64,000 nucleotides of DNA, from the NCBI GenBank assembly GCA_963812795.1, contig CAWEWG010000002.1, forward strand, positions 1-64,000, in the 5' to 3' direction. A program made the translations under genes and the position numbers. Below are positions 8,872 to 17,822 of this stretch, in pieces (within the stretch, counting starts at the first letter, position 1; each line of letters begins with the position of its first letter). The stretch is from Hyphomicrobium_A sp963812795. Lineage in GTDB: Bacteria > Pseudomonadota > Alphaproteobacteria > Rhizobiales > Hyphomicrobiaceae. Under the pieces are notes generated by a model. It did no database searches, was not told the DNA's origin, and was given only the letters and a program-made list of their open reading frames with translations.

Positions 8872-11800
8872 ATGCGAATGTCGATCGCTTGCGGTGTGCT
8901 GGTAACGATCGTTCTCGCCGCCGCGGCCTTGTTCAGCGCCTCGGCCCAGCAGCGCGTCGAAGATCCAGCCGCTCTCAGCAATCGGATCAGCGAACTGCAA
9001 AATTCCGGCAAGTATGCCGAGGCGATGCCGCTCGCCGAACAGCTCGCAGCCCTCAGCAAGTCCCGCTCCGGCGAAGTCAGCATAGAGCACGCGACGGCTC
9101 TCCACACATTGGCCGGCCTTTACTTCTTCCAATCGCGCTACGCCGAGGCCGAACCTCTTTACAAGCGCGCCATTGCCATCCGCGAGCGTCTGCTGGGTCC
9201 CACCCATCCGGACGTGCTGTCGACCCTCGACACGCTGGCGAGCATCTACCGCTTCAGCCATCGGCCGCAAGAAGCCGAACAGCTCTTGAGGCGCGTGCTG
9301 GAGGCGAAAGAGCGCGCTGCAGGCCCTGATAGCCCAGAGCTCGTTGAACCGTTGAGTCAGCTTGCGCAGATCCAAACGATTTTGAAACGCTTCGCTGAAG
9401 CCGAAGCCTTGCTGCGTCGCGCGCTCACCATCGCCGAGATGGGCACGCGGGATCCTGCGCAAATGGCTTCGCTTCTGGGCAGCCTGGCGCAAATCGAGCA
9501 GGCGCGCGGCGAGCTCGAGAATGCTGCCGCCACCATCCAGCGCGCGCTGCAATGGCACGAGGCAGCATCCCGATCCGGGGATGCCGATGTCAACGCGGGG
9601 ATGAAGCACATATTCGCGTTGATGCAGCTGGGCGCGCTCTATCAGCAGATGGAGCGCTTCGCCGACGCCGGCGCGATCATGGAACGCGTGCTCGGCATGA
9701 CCGAGAAGCTGCTCGGTCCAGATCATCCGGTGGTCGCAAGCACGCTCGAAGCGACGGCAAGCACCTTTGAATTCGCCGACCGCTTTGCCGATGCCGAGCC
9801 GCTACGCAAACGTGCGATCGCCATCAACGAGCGCGCCTACGGAAGCGAACATCGCAACGTTGCGTTGTCCTTGCAGGGGCTTGGCCACCTCTATCGCCTG
9901 CAGAACCGTAACGAGGAGGCGCTGCCCCTCCTGATCCGGTCATTGAGCCTCTCGGAGAAGGTCCTTGGACCGGAGCATGCTGAACTCGCGCCCAATCTCA
10001 TTGAGATAGGCAACCTATACAAGAGCCAGAAGCGCTACGCGGAGGCGGAGCCGTTGCTCAAGCGCGCCCTGGCTTGCCTGGAAAAAGCGGAACACCTCGA
10101 TCCCAATGTGGCGGGCGCGCAAACCGTAAGCGTTCTGCAAAGCCTGTCCTTCCTCTATCAATCTCAAGGGCGTCACGCGGAGGGCCAGGCCTTCGCCGAG
10201 CGCGCCGTCGCTGTCAGTGAGCGCGTGTTCGGGCGCGACCATTTCCTCACCGGCGCCATGCTGGTCTCGCTCGCCCTCCACGCCGTGGACCAGGGTCGCC
10301 TCGATGAAGCCGAGCGGCTGTTCACGCGCGCTCTGCCGATTTCCAGCAAAGAGGGCCGGGACAGCGCCTCCTATGCCGACAACATTGCCGGCTTCAGCAT
10401 GATCCAGGTCCAGAGGCAGGACTGGGCCGCAGCCTATGACAATATGAGGACGGCCTCGGCGATCTACATCGCGGCTGACGAGCAGGCAGCCGGCGGCGCG
10501 AAGGGGGGACGCAGCGCATCGAAAGGCGATTCTATCCGCCACGCGGACATCTTTCTGCTGCAGAGCGTCACCGCCTACAGAGTGGCCGAAACCGATCCCG
10601 CATCCGCCGACAGATTGCGCGCCGAGGCCTTTCAAATGGCACAGCGAGCCGAAAGCTCGCAGGCCGCGGCTGCGCTGAGCCAGATGGCGGCGCGCTTCGC
10701 CTCGGGCAAGGGCGCGCTCTCGGTCCTCGTCCGGGAGCGGCAAGATCTTGTCGCCACGTGGCAGAGCGTCGATGCACGTCTTACGACTGCGCTATCGGCA
10801 ACCCCGGATCAGCGCAATGCCAACAATGAGCAAGCACTTCGAGAGCGTCTGGCCGGCATCAGCGGTCGCCTCGACGCGATCGATGCGCGGCTGGTCAACG
10901 AGTTCCCCGATTATGCCGCGTTTGCCAAGCCGCAGCCGCTGTCGATTGCGGAGGTGCAGCGACTGCTTGCCCCGCATGAGGCCCTGGTCCTCATTGTCAA
11001 TCGCCCGCACCAAAGCGTCATCTGGGTCGTCGCCAAGGACGGCGCACGTTGGAACCTTGTTGATCAGGGTGAGGAAGAGCTCAAACGCGAGGTCGCGGCC
11101 CTGCGCTGCGGACTGGATACGGCCTCGTGGGAGGCAGGCACCACCCCGACTTGCGAATCCTTGACCGGGGTCCGACGTCGTCCGGGCCAGCCGCTGCCTT
11201 TTGACCTCGCACGCGCCCACAACCTCTATCGTACGCTTCTGGCTCCTTTCGAGGAGATTATCGACGGCAAGCAACTGTTGATCGCGGCATTGGGTCCGCT
11301 CTCGAGCTTGCCATTGCAAGTGCTCGTCACAGAGCCCTCCAGCGCAAGCCCCGGCGCTGACCCGTCCGAGTACATCCATGCCGCGTGGATCTCTAAGCGT
11401 CACGCGATCACCAACCTGCCGTCGGTCGATAGCCTGAAATCGTTGCGCAACGCCGCCAAGGCGAGCGTTGCGAAACATCCCTTCCTCGGCTTCGGCAATC
11501 CGTTGCTCACCGGTCGTGGCGGCAAGGACCGCACCGCCTGGGCGAAGCAGAGCTGCCCGCGCGGAGATCAAGTTGCACTCGCGCAACTCGGCGATTGGAG
11601 GCGCCCAGAGCCGTTGTCGGTTGCGAGACTGTTCAGAGGCGGCAAAGCCGACACCGAAATGCTTCGCCAGCAAGACCCGCTGCCTGAGACAGCCGACGAG
11701 CTGTGCGCGGTGGCGCACGCGCTCAGCGCGCCAGACAGTGATGTCATGCTTGGCGAGAAGGCATCGGAGAAAACCATCGCCGCGCTGAACGGTTCGAATG

Positions 11801-12309
11801 CACTCGCAACGTACAAGGTCGTGCACTTTGCCACCCACGGCCTCCTGGCCGGCGAGGCGCAGAGCCTTGGCTTAGGTGCGGAACCGGCGCTGCTGCTCAC
11901 GCCACCCCAGACGGCGACCGCCGCCGATGACGGCCTTTTGACCGCAAGCGAGGTCGCGCAATTGAAGCTCGACGCTGACTGGGTGGTGCTTTCGGCCTGC
12001 AACACCGCAGGTGGAGAAAGTGGGAGCTCGGAAGCTTTATCGGGCCTTGCTCGCGCATTCTTCTATGCCGGCGCGCGCGCACTGCTGGTCTCGCATTGGT
12101 ATGTGGACAGCGACGCGGCCGTGAAGCTTGTGACGCGCGCTTTCGCCGAGATCGCGACGAACCCGACTATCGGGCGTGCCGAAGCCTTTCGCCGCGCCAT
12201 GCTCGCGTTCATGAGCACAACCGATCGCCCCAAGCATTGGACGCCCGCGGCTCATCCGGCCGTGTGGGCTCCATTCGTCGTCGTGGGTGAGGGCGGTGCA
12301 ACCCGATAG
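8872..12309 (+). CDS. exported TPR-CHAT protein (caspase-like peptidase domain)
   Basis: The product is 1145 aa. A Sec signal peptide (MRMSIACGVLVTIVLAAAAL… SASAQQ) is followed by about a dozen tetratricopeptide repeats of the long kinesin-light-chain type (YAEAEPLYKRAIAIRERLLG, repeated) to about residue 470, a helical linker, and a C-terminal CHAT domain. The CHAT catalytic dyad is present: His989 in VHFATHG and Cys1043 in LSACNTAGG. CHAT domains are caspase/separase-clan peptidases. In known systems cytoplasmic TPR-CHAT proteins act in programmed death or regulated proteolysis. Here the leader predicts a periplasmic location. The ATG at 8872 follows GGGAGAGACACCT. It is the first of a run of exported-protein genes. 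Confidence 0.9.
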   Translation: MRMSIACGVLVTIVLAAAALFSASAQQRVEDPAALSNRISELQNSGKYAEAMPLAEQLAALSKSRSGEVSIEHATALHTLAGLYFFQSRYAEAEPLYKRAIAIRERLLGPTHPDVLSTLDTLASIYRFSHRPQEAEQLLRRVLEAKERAAGPDSPELVEPLSQLAQIQTILKRFAEAEALLRRALTIAEMGTRDPAQMASLLGSLAQIEQARGELENAAATIQRALQWHEAASRSGDADVNAGMKHIFALMQLGALYQQMERFADAGAIMERVLGMTEKLLGPDHPVVASTLEATASTFEFADRFADAEPLRKRAIAINERAYGSEHRNVALSLQGLGHLYRLQNRNEEALPLLIRSLSLSEKVLGPEHAELAPNLIEIGNLYKSQKRYAEAEPLLKRALACLEKAEHLDPNVAGAQTVSVLQSLSFLYQSQGRHAEGQAFAERAVAVSERVFGRDHFLTGAMLVSLALHAVDQGRLDEAERLFTRALPISSKEGRDSASYADNIAGFSMIQVQRQDWAAAYDNMRTASAIYIAADEQAAGGAKGGRSASKGDSIRHADIFLLQSVTAYRVAETDPASADRLRAEAFQMAQRAESSQAAAALSQMAARFASGKGALSVLVRERQDLVATWQSVDARLTTALSATPDQRNANNEQALRERLAGISGRLDAIDARLVNEFPDYAAFAKPQPLSIAEVQRLLAPHEALVLIVNRPHQSVIWVVAKDGARWNLVDQGEEELKREVAALRCGLDTASWEAGTTPTCESLTGVRRRPGQPLPFDLARAHNLYRTLLAPFEEIIDGKQLLIAALGPLSSLPLQVLVTEPSSASPGADPSEYIHAAWISKRHAITNLPSVDSLKSLRNAAKASVAKHPFLGFGNPLLTGRGGKDRTAWAKQSCPRGDQVALAQLGDWRRPEPLSVARLFRGGKADTEMLRQQDPLPETADELCAVAHALSAPDSDVMLGEKASEKTIAALNGSNALATYKVVHFATHGLLAGEAQSLGLGAEPALLLTPPQTATAADDGLLTASEVAQLKLDADWVVLSACNTAGGESGSSEALSGLARAFFYAGARALLVSHWYVDSDAAVKLVTRAFAEIATNPTIGRAEAFRRAMLAFMSTTDRPKHWTPAAHPAVWAPFVVVGEGGATR

Positions 12310-12406
12310 CGATCAGCAAGGCGGGGCGGACAAAGACGCTGCCGGAGGCACGGGATGCGTGATAATCTCCGCCGGAAAACCGTCGATCAACCTAAGGGGG
12401 CGCGCA

Positions 12407-12928
12407 ATGATGTTGCAGCGTACGAGGAGATGCCGGATCGCCGTTGCAGCGCTGGGTGCCGCGGTAGCGCTCCCCGCGCTGGCCGCCGATCGCGAGCAGC
12501 CGCGCATCGTCGTCAATCTCGTGGGCGCTATCAAAGCCCCCTTTGGTCCCAAGATGGAAGGCGAGAAGACGGAGCGGGCATGGCGCATCGGCGACGGCGG
12601 CGTGGGCGCGTGCCTGCGGCATGAGAACCGCCGCTGGTGCTACGAGCAATTTCCCGCCGAGGGGCTGCGGATGGAGATGCTGCAGATCAGCGTCGAGCCG
12701 CTGGAAGACCGCGAAGGTCGCCCCTCCGGCCCCTGGCAATACGCCACCGATTACGATCTCGACGGTATGGCGGACCTCGGCGGCTACAAGATGCGGGGCG
12801 CCACGGCGGCGGCCGACAAGCACTATTTCTTCAGCGCCTTCGCGCATCGCGGCGAGGATCACAAGGCGGACGTGCAGGCTATTTACGATGAGGGCATCAA
12901 AATCGCGCTCGAGCACTTGGGTGACTAG
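12407..12928 (+). CDS. secreted protein, unknown function
   Basis: The product is 173 aa. AAGGGGGCGCGCA precedes the ATG at 12407 (a second ATG follows at once). The signal peptide carries an Arg-rich n-region (QRTRRCR) and ends near LPALAAD. The mature part has a cysteine pair (ACLRHENRRWCYEQ) and an acidic DYDLDGMADLGG segment that resembles a calcium-binding type-1 dockerin loop or EF-hand fragment. That resemblance is weak and by eye. It lies 98 nt downstream of the TPR-CHAT gene on the same strand and may be co-transcribed. I do not recognise the family. Confidence 0.72.
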   Translation: MMLQRTRRCRIAVAALGAAVALPALAADREQPRIVVNLVGAIKAPFGPKMEGEKTERAWRIGDGGVGACLRHENRRWCYEQFPAEGLRMEMLQISVEPLEDREGRPSGPWQYATDYDLDGMADLGGYKMRGATAAADKHYFFSAFAHRGEDHKADVQAIYDEGIKIALEHLGD

Positions 12929-12943
12929 GGAGCGGACCTGGAG

Positions 12944-13406
12944 ATGCCTGCACATTTGCGTCTAGCGACGTCGACACGCAGCAATTTTCTGCGTTGCCGG
13001 CCTTGCGGCCGTTGCCCTCGCGATCGGTTTTGCTTTTCCCGGTACCGCTTTCGCCTCGACCATTGCCTTCCGGGCCGAGCTCACGGGGGCCGGCATGGTG
13101 CCCCCGACGGGGAGCGGCGCCACCGGCTATGTGCGCGCGACGTACGACACGCAGAGCCGGAAGCTGACTTGGACGGGCGACTATTCGGGGCTCTCGAGCA
13201 AGATCACACGCATTGCCTTTCACGGACCCGCAGGCCCGGCCGCCACGGCGGGCGTTGCGCAGCGGATCAGGAGCCTGTCGAGCGGCTCCACGACGCTTTC
13301 GGACGCCGAGGCGGCTGAGCTCATTGGCGGGTATTGGAACATCACCATTCACACGCGCAGCCATCCCGAGGGTGAAATCCGCGGCCAAGTGGCAAGAGGC
13401 GAGTAG
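12944..13406 (+). CDS. exported CHRD-domain protein, apparent frameshift in the signal peptide
   Basis: From about 13000 to the stop at 13406 the frame encodes a signal-peptide hydrophobic core (LAAVALAIGFAFPGTAFAS) and a CHRD domain (TIAFRAELTGAG, VPPTGSGATGYVRATYD, ending HTRSHPEGEIRGQV). That frame has no ATG, GTG or TTG before the hydrophobic core and is closed by a TAG near 12963. The ATG at 12944 opens the neighbouring frame with an Arg-bearing n-region (MPAHLRLATSTRSNF). Joining the two needs one base removed in the TTTT run near 12987-12990. CHRD domains occur in secreted proteins whose activity is unclear. The start overlaps the 3' side of the preceding gene closely, suggesting an operon. 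Confidence 0.68.
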
Positions 13407-13530
13407 CATTCCCCGCGCGCCGTTGGCGACGCCGACTTCGGATGGACAGAGCTCGGCCGTGCCGGTAACGCAAATTTAACCACCATGACAAAATGATGAA
13501 CCCTCGGTGCCACCGCACCTTCGAGGACGA

Positions 13531-14234
13531 ATGCTGTCGAAAATGCGTAGACGGAACGGTACTCCGCCTCCGGCTCCCTGGAATGTCACGCAAAGCGCGT
13601 GCCTCTTCCTCACTGACAATGAGAAACCTGATTGGCGAGAGCCCGTGCGGCTCGCCGAGGTCCGCCCGACGCAGATGGCCGTTGGCATGCGATCGGTCGA
13701 AGTTAAGCGCCGCAAGATCGAGCGCCACGTTGAGAGTTCCCGGAAGCTGCGCCGATTCCTTGAGAGGCGGCCGGTCCCCGCTGTGCTCGGGCCGGGAGAA
13801 GACTATTACATCATCGACCACCATCATCTGAGCCTGGCCCTTTGGCAGAGCGAGGTCGACGAAGTATTCGTGTGCGTCGTTGGCGATCTGTCCGACATGC
13901 CGAAACGCGCCTTCTTTCATGCGATGGCAGCACTCGGCTGGCTTCATGCTTATGACGCCGACGGGCGGAAGATCTGCCCGACGCGTCTACCCGCGACGCT
14001 CGATCAACTCCAAGTGCGACCGCTATCGCGATCTAGCCTGGTCGGTGCGGGAGGCCGGCGGATTTCGAGAAGGTGCCCATCCCCTTCAGCGAGTTTGCAT
14101 GGGCGAATTTTTTCCGCGACCGTATACCGGCAACCGTGCTGTCGCGCGATTTTGAACTTGCTCACGAACGAGCATTGCACCTCGCGCGCTCGCAGGCTGC
14201 GAGGCATCTTCCCGGAAACGTCTACCGGGCGTGA
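13531..14234 (+). pseudogene. ParB/Srx-like nuclease-fold protein, two apparent frameshifts
   Basis: The N-terminal part (VRPTQMAVGMRSVEVKRRKI, then PAVLGPGEDYYIIDHHHLSL) matches the ParB-like domain of small chromosomal proteins with the DHHH motif. The protein continues in three frames. DQL in the first frame joins CDRYRDLAWSVREAGGF in the second near 14009. That joins EKVPIPFSEFAWANFFRDRI… ending LPGNVYRA in the third near 14065. Each shift is explained by one extra base, in CTCCAAG and in GGATTTCGAG. Restored, it is about 234 aa. In an intact form it would be a soluble, possibly nucleic-acid-acting protein of unknown role. Both breaks could be sequence errors. The 3' end overlaps the convergent CAP gene by 13 bp. 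Confidence 0.7.
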
Positions 14235-14996
14235 TTGAGCGGGGTCGTAGCCAGTTCCGGGTCTGGCCCTTTAGGCCAACGCGAGAAGCATTGGACGAAG
14301 TAGGTGCAGGGTCCGAAGAAGCACGAGCCGTTGGCGACGCCGACGCCGATGTGGTTCATTTCCGTTCCGACCAGATGTTTGCGGTGACCCGAAGAGTTGA
14401 GCCACATCCTGAGCGCGCTCTCGGGCGTGGTGCCGTTTCCTCTGGCGATGTTCTCGGTCACGCGGATCACGCGCTGACCGCCGGTGTTGCGGCGCTTGTA
14501 GCGGCTGGTCGGTGAGGTGCCGCCGGGTCCGAAGTGATCGAAATAGCTTCGCCTTGCCATATCCTGCGCGTGATCGAAGGCCGCTGCCGAGCAGACCGGA
14601 TCTTCTTCGAATGGCGGAAGGCCGTTGCGGCGACGAAACGCGTTGGTGATTTTGATCGTTTCCGCCGCCTGCTGTTCGAAGACGGTCAGTTGCCGCGCTT
14701 GGGGCGGAGGGGTGCGGGCGGAGGACTGCGGGCGGAAGCGCCGCGGGCGCGGCGACGGCGCCTTGCACGGCGGGCGCGGGAGCTGCTGCATGCGGGATCG
14801 TTTCCGTTTGCCACGCACTGGTGCGCGCACCGGCAAACGCCGAGAGCGGCGACAGCATCGTCATGAAAACAAGAAGTCCGAACCACCGCGTCACGGGGCG
14901 CCGCGCCAAGCCGGTGAGACATTCGTGACTGAGGAGCCGTCGCGGAATTCCCGCTACCCGTTCCTCGAATCGTTTGGTTGGCCACATGCAGATCAT
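14222..14996 (-). CDS. exported CAP/SCP-domain protein, apparent frameshift
   Basis: The C-terminal 150 residues are a CAP (YkwD/SCP-like) domain: ETIKITNAFRRRNGLPPF, AAAFDHAQDMA, SYFDHFGPGG, ENIARGNGTTPE, W-N-S-SGHRKHL, with a cysteine pair near the end (GSCFFGPCTYFVQCF). The N-terminus, in a neighbouring frame, gives an Arg-rich n-region and hydrophobic stretch (RWFGLLVFMTMLSPLSAFAG) followed by an Ala/Pro-rich linker. The two frames must join between about 14700 and 14770, inside GC-rich Pro/Ala coding sequence, through one indel. CAP proteins are extracellular or periplasmic and their bacterial role is poorly known. Candidate starts are the ATGs at 14996 and 14987, both with weak ribosome-binding sites. 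Confidence 0.7.
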
Positions 14997-15138
14997 CTTG
15001 CCGCTGAATGTGCGCTCGTATGGGCAAGATTGTTGCCGTTTCGGGGCGATACCCCATACAACCGGCGCCGCGGCGCGCGCACCCACCTTCGCGTGGTGCG
15101 GTTCAACAGCCTGTCGGGTGTTCCGCCTGTGCTCTCAG

Positions 15139-15876
15139 CTATGCCGCCGAGTGGTGCCGCGGGTCGGCGTCGGCGCCCAAAAAATGCTCCCGACCGACGA
15201 AGTTCATGACCGCCTCGTGCAGGTTCAGCGGACTGTCGACGATATTGCCGTAGGTCAGGGCGCTGATGGGAGAATGGCTGTACCCGTAGTCGGCGAGAAC
15301 CAGGGGGATGCGCGCGGCGATGGCGGCGCCATAGTCGGCCCCCGTGTCGCCGACCAGAATGGCGCGCTCGATGCGGCCGCCCGCCCGCGCCACCGCTTCC
15401 AGAATGGGGCGGGGATCGGGTTTCATCGGCCGGTCGTCGCCGGAGCCGACCACCGCGTCGAAGAAGTCGCGCAGCTCGAGGCGCTCGAGGATGTCGACGG
15501 CGATCCGCTCGATCTTGTTGGTGCACACGGCCGTGCGCACGCCGCGCTCGCGCAGCTCTTTCAGGAGGGTGCGAATGCCGGGGTACACATGCGACAGGCG
15601 GGTGGGCGACTGAGCGTACGCCTCGATGAAGCGCTTGCGCGTCGCGTCGGCCTCGGTGGCCGGAAGGTTGATCCGCTTGGCTATGAGGGCTTTCCAGAAG
15701 AATTCGCTCAACCCATCGCCCATCATGGCGGCGGCGTCGCCGATGCTCGTTGGACCGTGGTGGTACGGGGCGAGCGCTACGTCGAGTGCCGCGGCAATGT
15801 CCGGCACCGTATGCACGAGCGTGCCGTCGAGATCGAAGATAACGGTCGGCGTAATGGGAGCGTCGGGTAGTCGCAT
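15139..15876 (-). CDS. gph: phosphoglycolate phosphatase-like HAD hydrolase
   Basis: The product is 245 aa. HAD motif I is FDLDGTLVHT (nucleophile and acid/base Asp), motif II is AVCTNK, the motif III lysine is in PMKPDP and motif IV is LVGDTGADYGAA. A helical cap lies between motifs I and II. The family removes phosphate from 2-phosphoglycolate formed during DNA 3'-end repair or by Rubisco oxygenation. HAD substrate range is broad, so the name rests on overall pattern. It is a cytoplasmic stand-alone gene. Confidence 0.88.
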   Translation of the reverse strand: MRLPDAPITPTVIFDLDGTLVHTVPDIAAALDVALAPYHHGPTSIGDAAAMMGDGLSEFFWKALIAKRINLPATEADATRKRFIEAYAQSPTRLSHVYPGIRTLLKELRERGVRTAVCTNKIERIAVDILERLELRDFFDAVVGSGDDRPMKPDPRPILEAVARAGGRIERAILVGDTGADYGAAIAARIPLVLADYGYSHSPISALTYGNIVDSPLNLHEAVMNFVGREHFLGADADPRHHSAA

Positions 15877-16114
15877 TACTCACTCCTGGCGAAGTTCGGT
15901 TGGCGCGGCGCGGTTGCGGCCAGCACGGGCACGCAAGATCTCGCGGGTGACGCTACGACGAATGCTACCGCAATAGCGTTCGTTCCACGACGGGGTACTC
16001 TCAGTAGCCACAATGACAAGTAAATGGAATTGTGGTCGCGATGTCGACCGTGAGAAACGGTCGCGCGATTTGCTCAACTTGTGCTCATGCGCGCTAGCGA
16101 AAGCCGCGAGCACG

Positions 16115-16555
16115 TTAGTTCGTCGAGCTGGTTGCTCCGCGACGGGTCGCTGCGCCGCGTTTGTGCTTGGCCTTGATGTGCGGCGGCGCCGCGCGCTGCA
16201 TGTGGGCGCTGCCCCAGGCCGCCAGGGGTCTCAGCACTTGTTCCAGCGTTGCCGCATATTCGGTGAGAGCGTATTCGACGCGCGGCGGCACCTCGGCGTA
16301 GACGGTGCGACTGACGATCCCGTCGGCCTCCAGCTCGCGCAGTTGCGTCGTCAGCATGTGCTGCGTGATGCCGGGAATGGCGCGCTTGAGCTCGTTGAAG
16401 CGGCGGATGCGCGGCCACAGATGCCAGAGGATCAGCAGTTTCCACTTGCCGCCCAAGAGGCGCAGGGTGACCGCCATGGCTTCGGCGAGTTGGGGCGAGG
16501 TCTCACTGCATTCGCCATGATCGGCCCGCGGATGCCCATTGGTATGCTTTTTCAT
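16115..16555 (-). CDS. HxlR-family transcriptional regulator
   Basis: The product is 146 aa. The winged helix-turn-helix signature is clear: LLGGKWKLLILWHL, RFNELKRAIPGITQHMLTTQ, LRELEADGIVSR and the wing YAEVPPRVEYALTE. The C-terminal tail is rich in Lys/Arg. HxlR proteins often respond to reactive electrophiles or redox signals and control a divergent oxidoreductase gene. Here the divergent gene 84 nt away encodes an FAD oxidoreductase, its probable target. An inverted repeat overlaps its own start codon. Confidence 0.9.
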   Translation of the reverse strand: MKKHTNGHPRADHGECSETSPQLAEAMAVTLRLLGGKWKLLILWHLWPRIRRFNELKRAIPGITQHMLTTQLRELEADGIVSRTVYAEVPPRVEYALTEYAATLEQVLRPLAAWGSAHMQRAAPPHIKAKHKRGAATRRGATSSTN

Positions 16556-16557
16556 AC
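16542..16557. promoter_or_regulatory. inverted repeat over the HxlR start codon
   Basis: GTATG (16542-16546) and CATAC (16553-16557) form a perfect inverted repeat with a 6-nt spacer. The start codon of the regulator (16553-16555) lies inside the right arm. Auto-repression through this site is inference. Confidence 0.35.
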
Positions 16558-16639
16558 TAAGCCAGTTTCGAATGCCTACTTTTGTTTTTCATTCTAGAGC
16601 AATACGTCTCGTCCGCAATGAGTGGCAGGAGGTGGCGGC

Positions 16640-17812
16640 ATGAGCGCAAAGCAGCGGATCGTTGTGGTTGGCGGCGGGGCGGCGGGACACAAGATCGCCT
16701 ATGCGATGCAGGACGCCGCCGATGTCATCCTCGTCGACCCGAAGGACTATCTCGAAGTCCCGATGGCGGTGCCGCGGCTGATGGTGGCCCCCGGCTCGTT
16801 GCCCGCGCTCATTCCCTACCGGGAATTCCTGCCCAAGGCCGAGCTCGTTCAAGGATGGCTGAAGGAGGTCCGCGCGAACTCGATCGTCGTCGCGACCGGC
16901 GCACAGCCTGCGACGAGGGAGATACCGTACGACTACCTCGTCCTCGCCACCGGCTCCAACTATGAGGGCGATCTTGTCAAACCGGTGAGCGGAAATATCG
17001 GCCAGCGGCTGCAGCACTTCCGCTCGGTGCGCAAACATCTGGAGGGGGCCGGCCGCGTTCTCATCGTCGGTGGCGGCGCAGTCGGCATCGAGCTGGCCGG
17101 CGAGATCACCGAGACGTTTCCAGGGAAGCGCGTGACTGTCGTCGAGGCGGGACCGCGCATTCTGCCGTTGACCTCCGAGAAGCCGCGCCGGTGGGCTGCC
17201 GAGTTTCTCGGCGGCCGCGGCGTCGAAATCATCACCGGCGAGCGCATTGTCGAGCCCGCATCGACCCCGTCAGGAAATCTCGATGCGCGCGGGGGACAGG
17301 CCGTGACCGACAAAGGCAGCCGCATCGACTATGACGTCGGCCTGTGGTGCGTCGGGTTGAAGCCGGACGCCTCGTACCTCAAGGCGCACTTTCCCGCAGC
17401 GGTCGATGAGCGTGGCTTGATCAAGGTCTCCACGGACATGCGGATGACCGGACAGCCGCGCATGTTCGCGGTGGGCGACATCACCGACCTGCCCGACAAG
17501 GGCGCTTTGTGGGTGAAATACCATGCCCAGGCTGCGATCAAGAATCTGCAACGGCTGATCGTCGCGCCGGAGACGGCAAAGCTGGTGCACTACAAGCGTC
17601 CCATGCCGCGCACGACGATGCTCGTGACACTGGGGCGCCGCAATGGCGTGATGGACCTGCCGTTCGGCAAGTTCCGCACGGGCTGGCTGGCACGCAAGCT
17701 CAAGGCGGATCACATGCTCGTCCCCGGATATCGCAAGGGGATTGGCCTGGCGCCGCGACCGAAGTCCGGCGATGGCGCCGCACCGACCGAGACAAGTCGG
17801 CAAAACATCTAG
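16640..17812 (+). CDS. FAD-dependent NAD(P)H oxidoreductase, AIF/FSP1-like
   Basis: The product is 390 aa. Two Rossmann motifs are present: VVVGGGAAGHKIAY at the N-terminus for FAD and VLIVGGGAVGIELAGE in the middle for NAD(P)H. A typical ATG(S)NY motif and the C-terminal FAVGDITDLPDKGALWVKYHA complete the pyridine nucleotide-disulfide reductase class II pattern. There is no CxxxxC redox pair. It resembles type-II NADH dehydrogenase/AIF-like quinone reductases. The ATG at 16640 was chosen for its AGGAGGTGG ribosome-binding site. It is probably controlled by the divergent HxlR and co-transcribed with the patatin-like gene 10 nt downstream. Confidence 0.88.
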   Translation: MSAKQRIVVVGGGAAGHKIAYAMQDAADVILVDPKDYLEVPMAVPRLMVAPGSLPALIPYREFLPKAELVQGWLKEVRANSIVVATGAQPATREIPYDYLVLATGSNYEGDLVKPVSGNIGQRLQHFRSVRKHLEGAGRVLIVGGGAVGIELAGEITETFPGKRVTVVEAGPRILPLTSEKPRRWAAEFLGGRGVEIITGERIVEPASTPSGNLDARGGQAVTDKGSRIDYDVGLWCVGLKPDASYLKAHFPAAVDERGLIKVSTDMRMTGQPRMFAVGDITDLPDKGALWVKYHAQAAIKNLQRLIVAPETAKLVHYKRPMPRTTMLVTLGRRNGVMDLPFGKFRTGWLARKLKADHMLVPGYRKGIGLAPRPKSGDGAAPTETSRQNI

Positions 17813-17822
17813 AGAGCGACCG

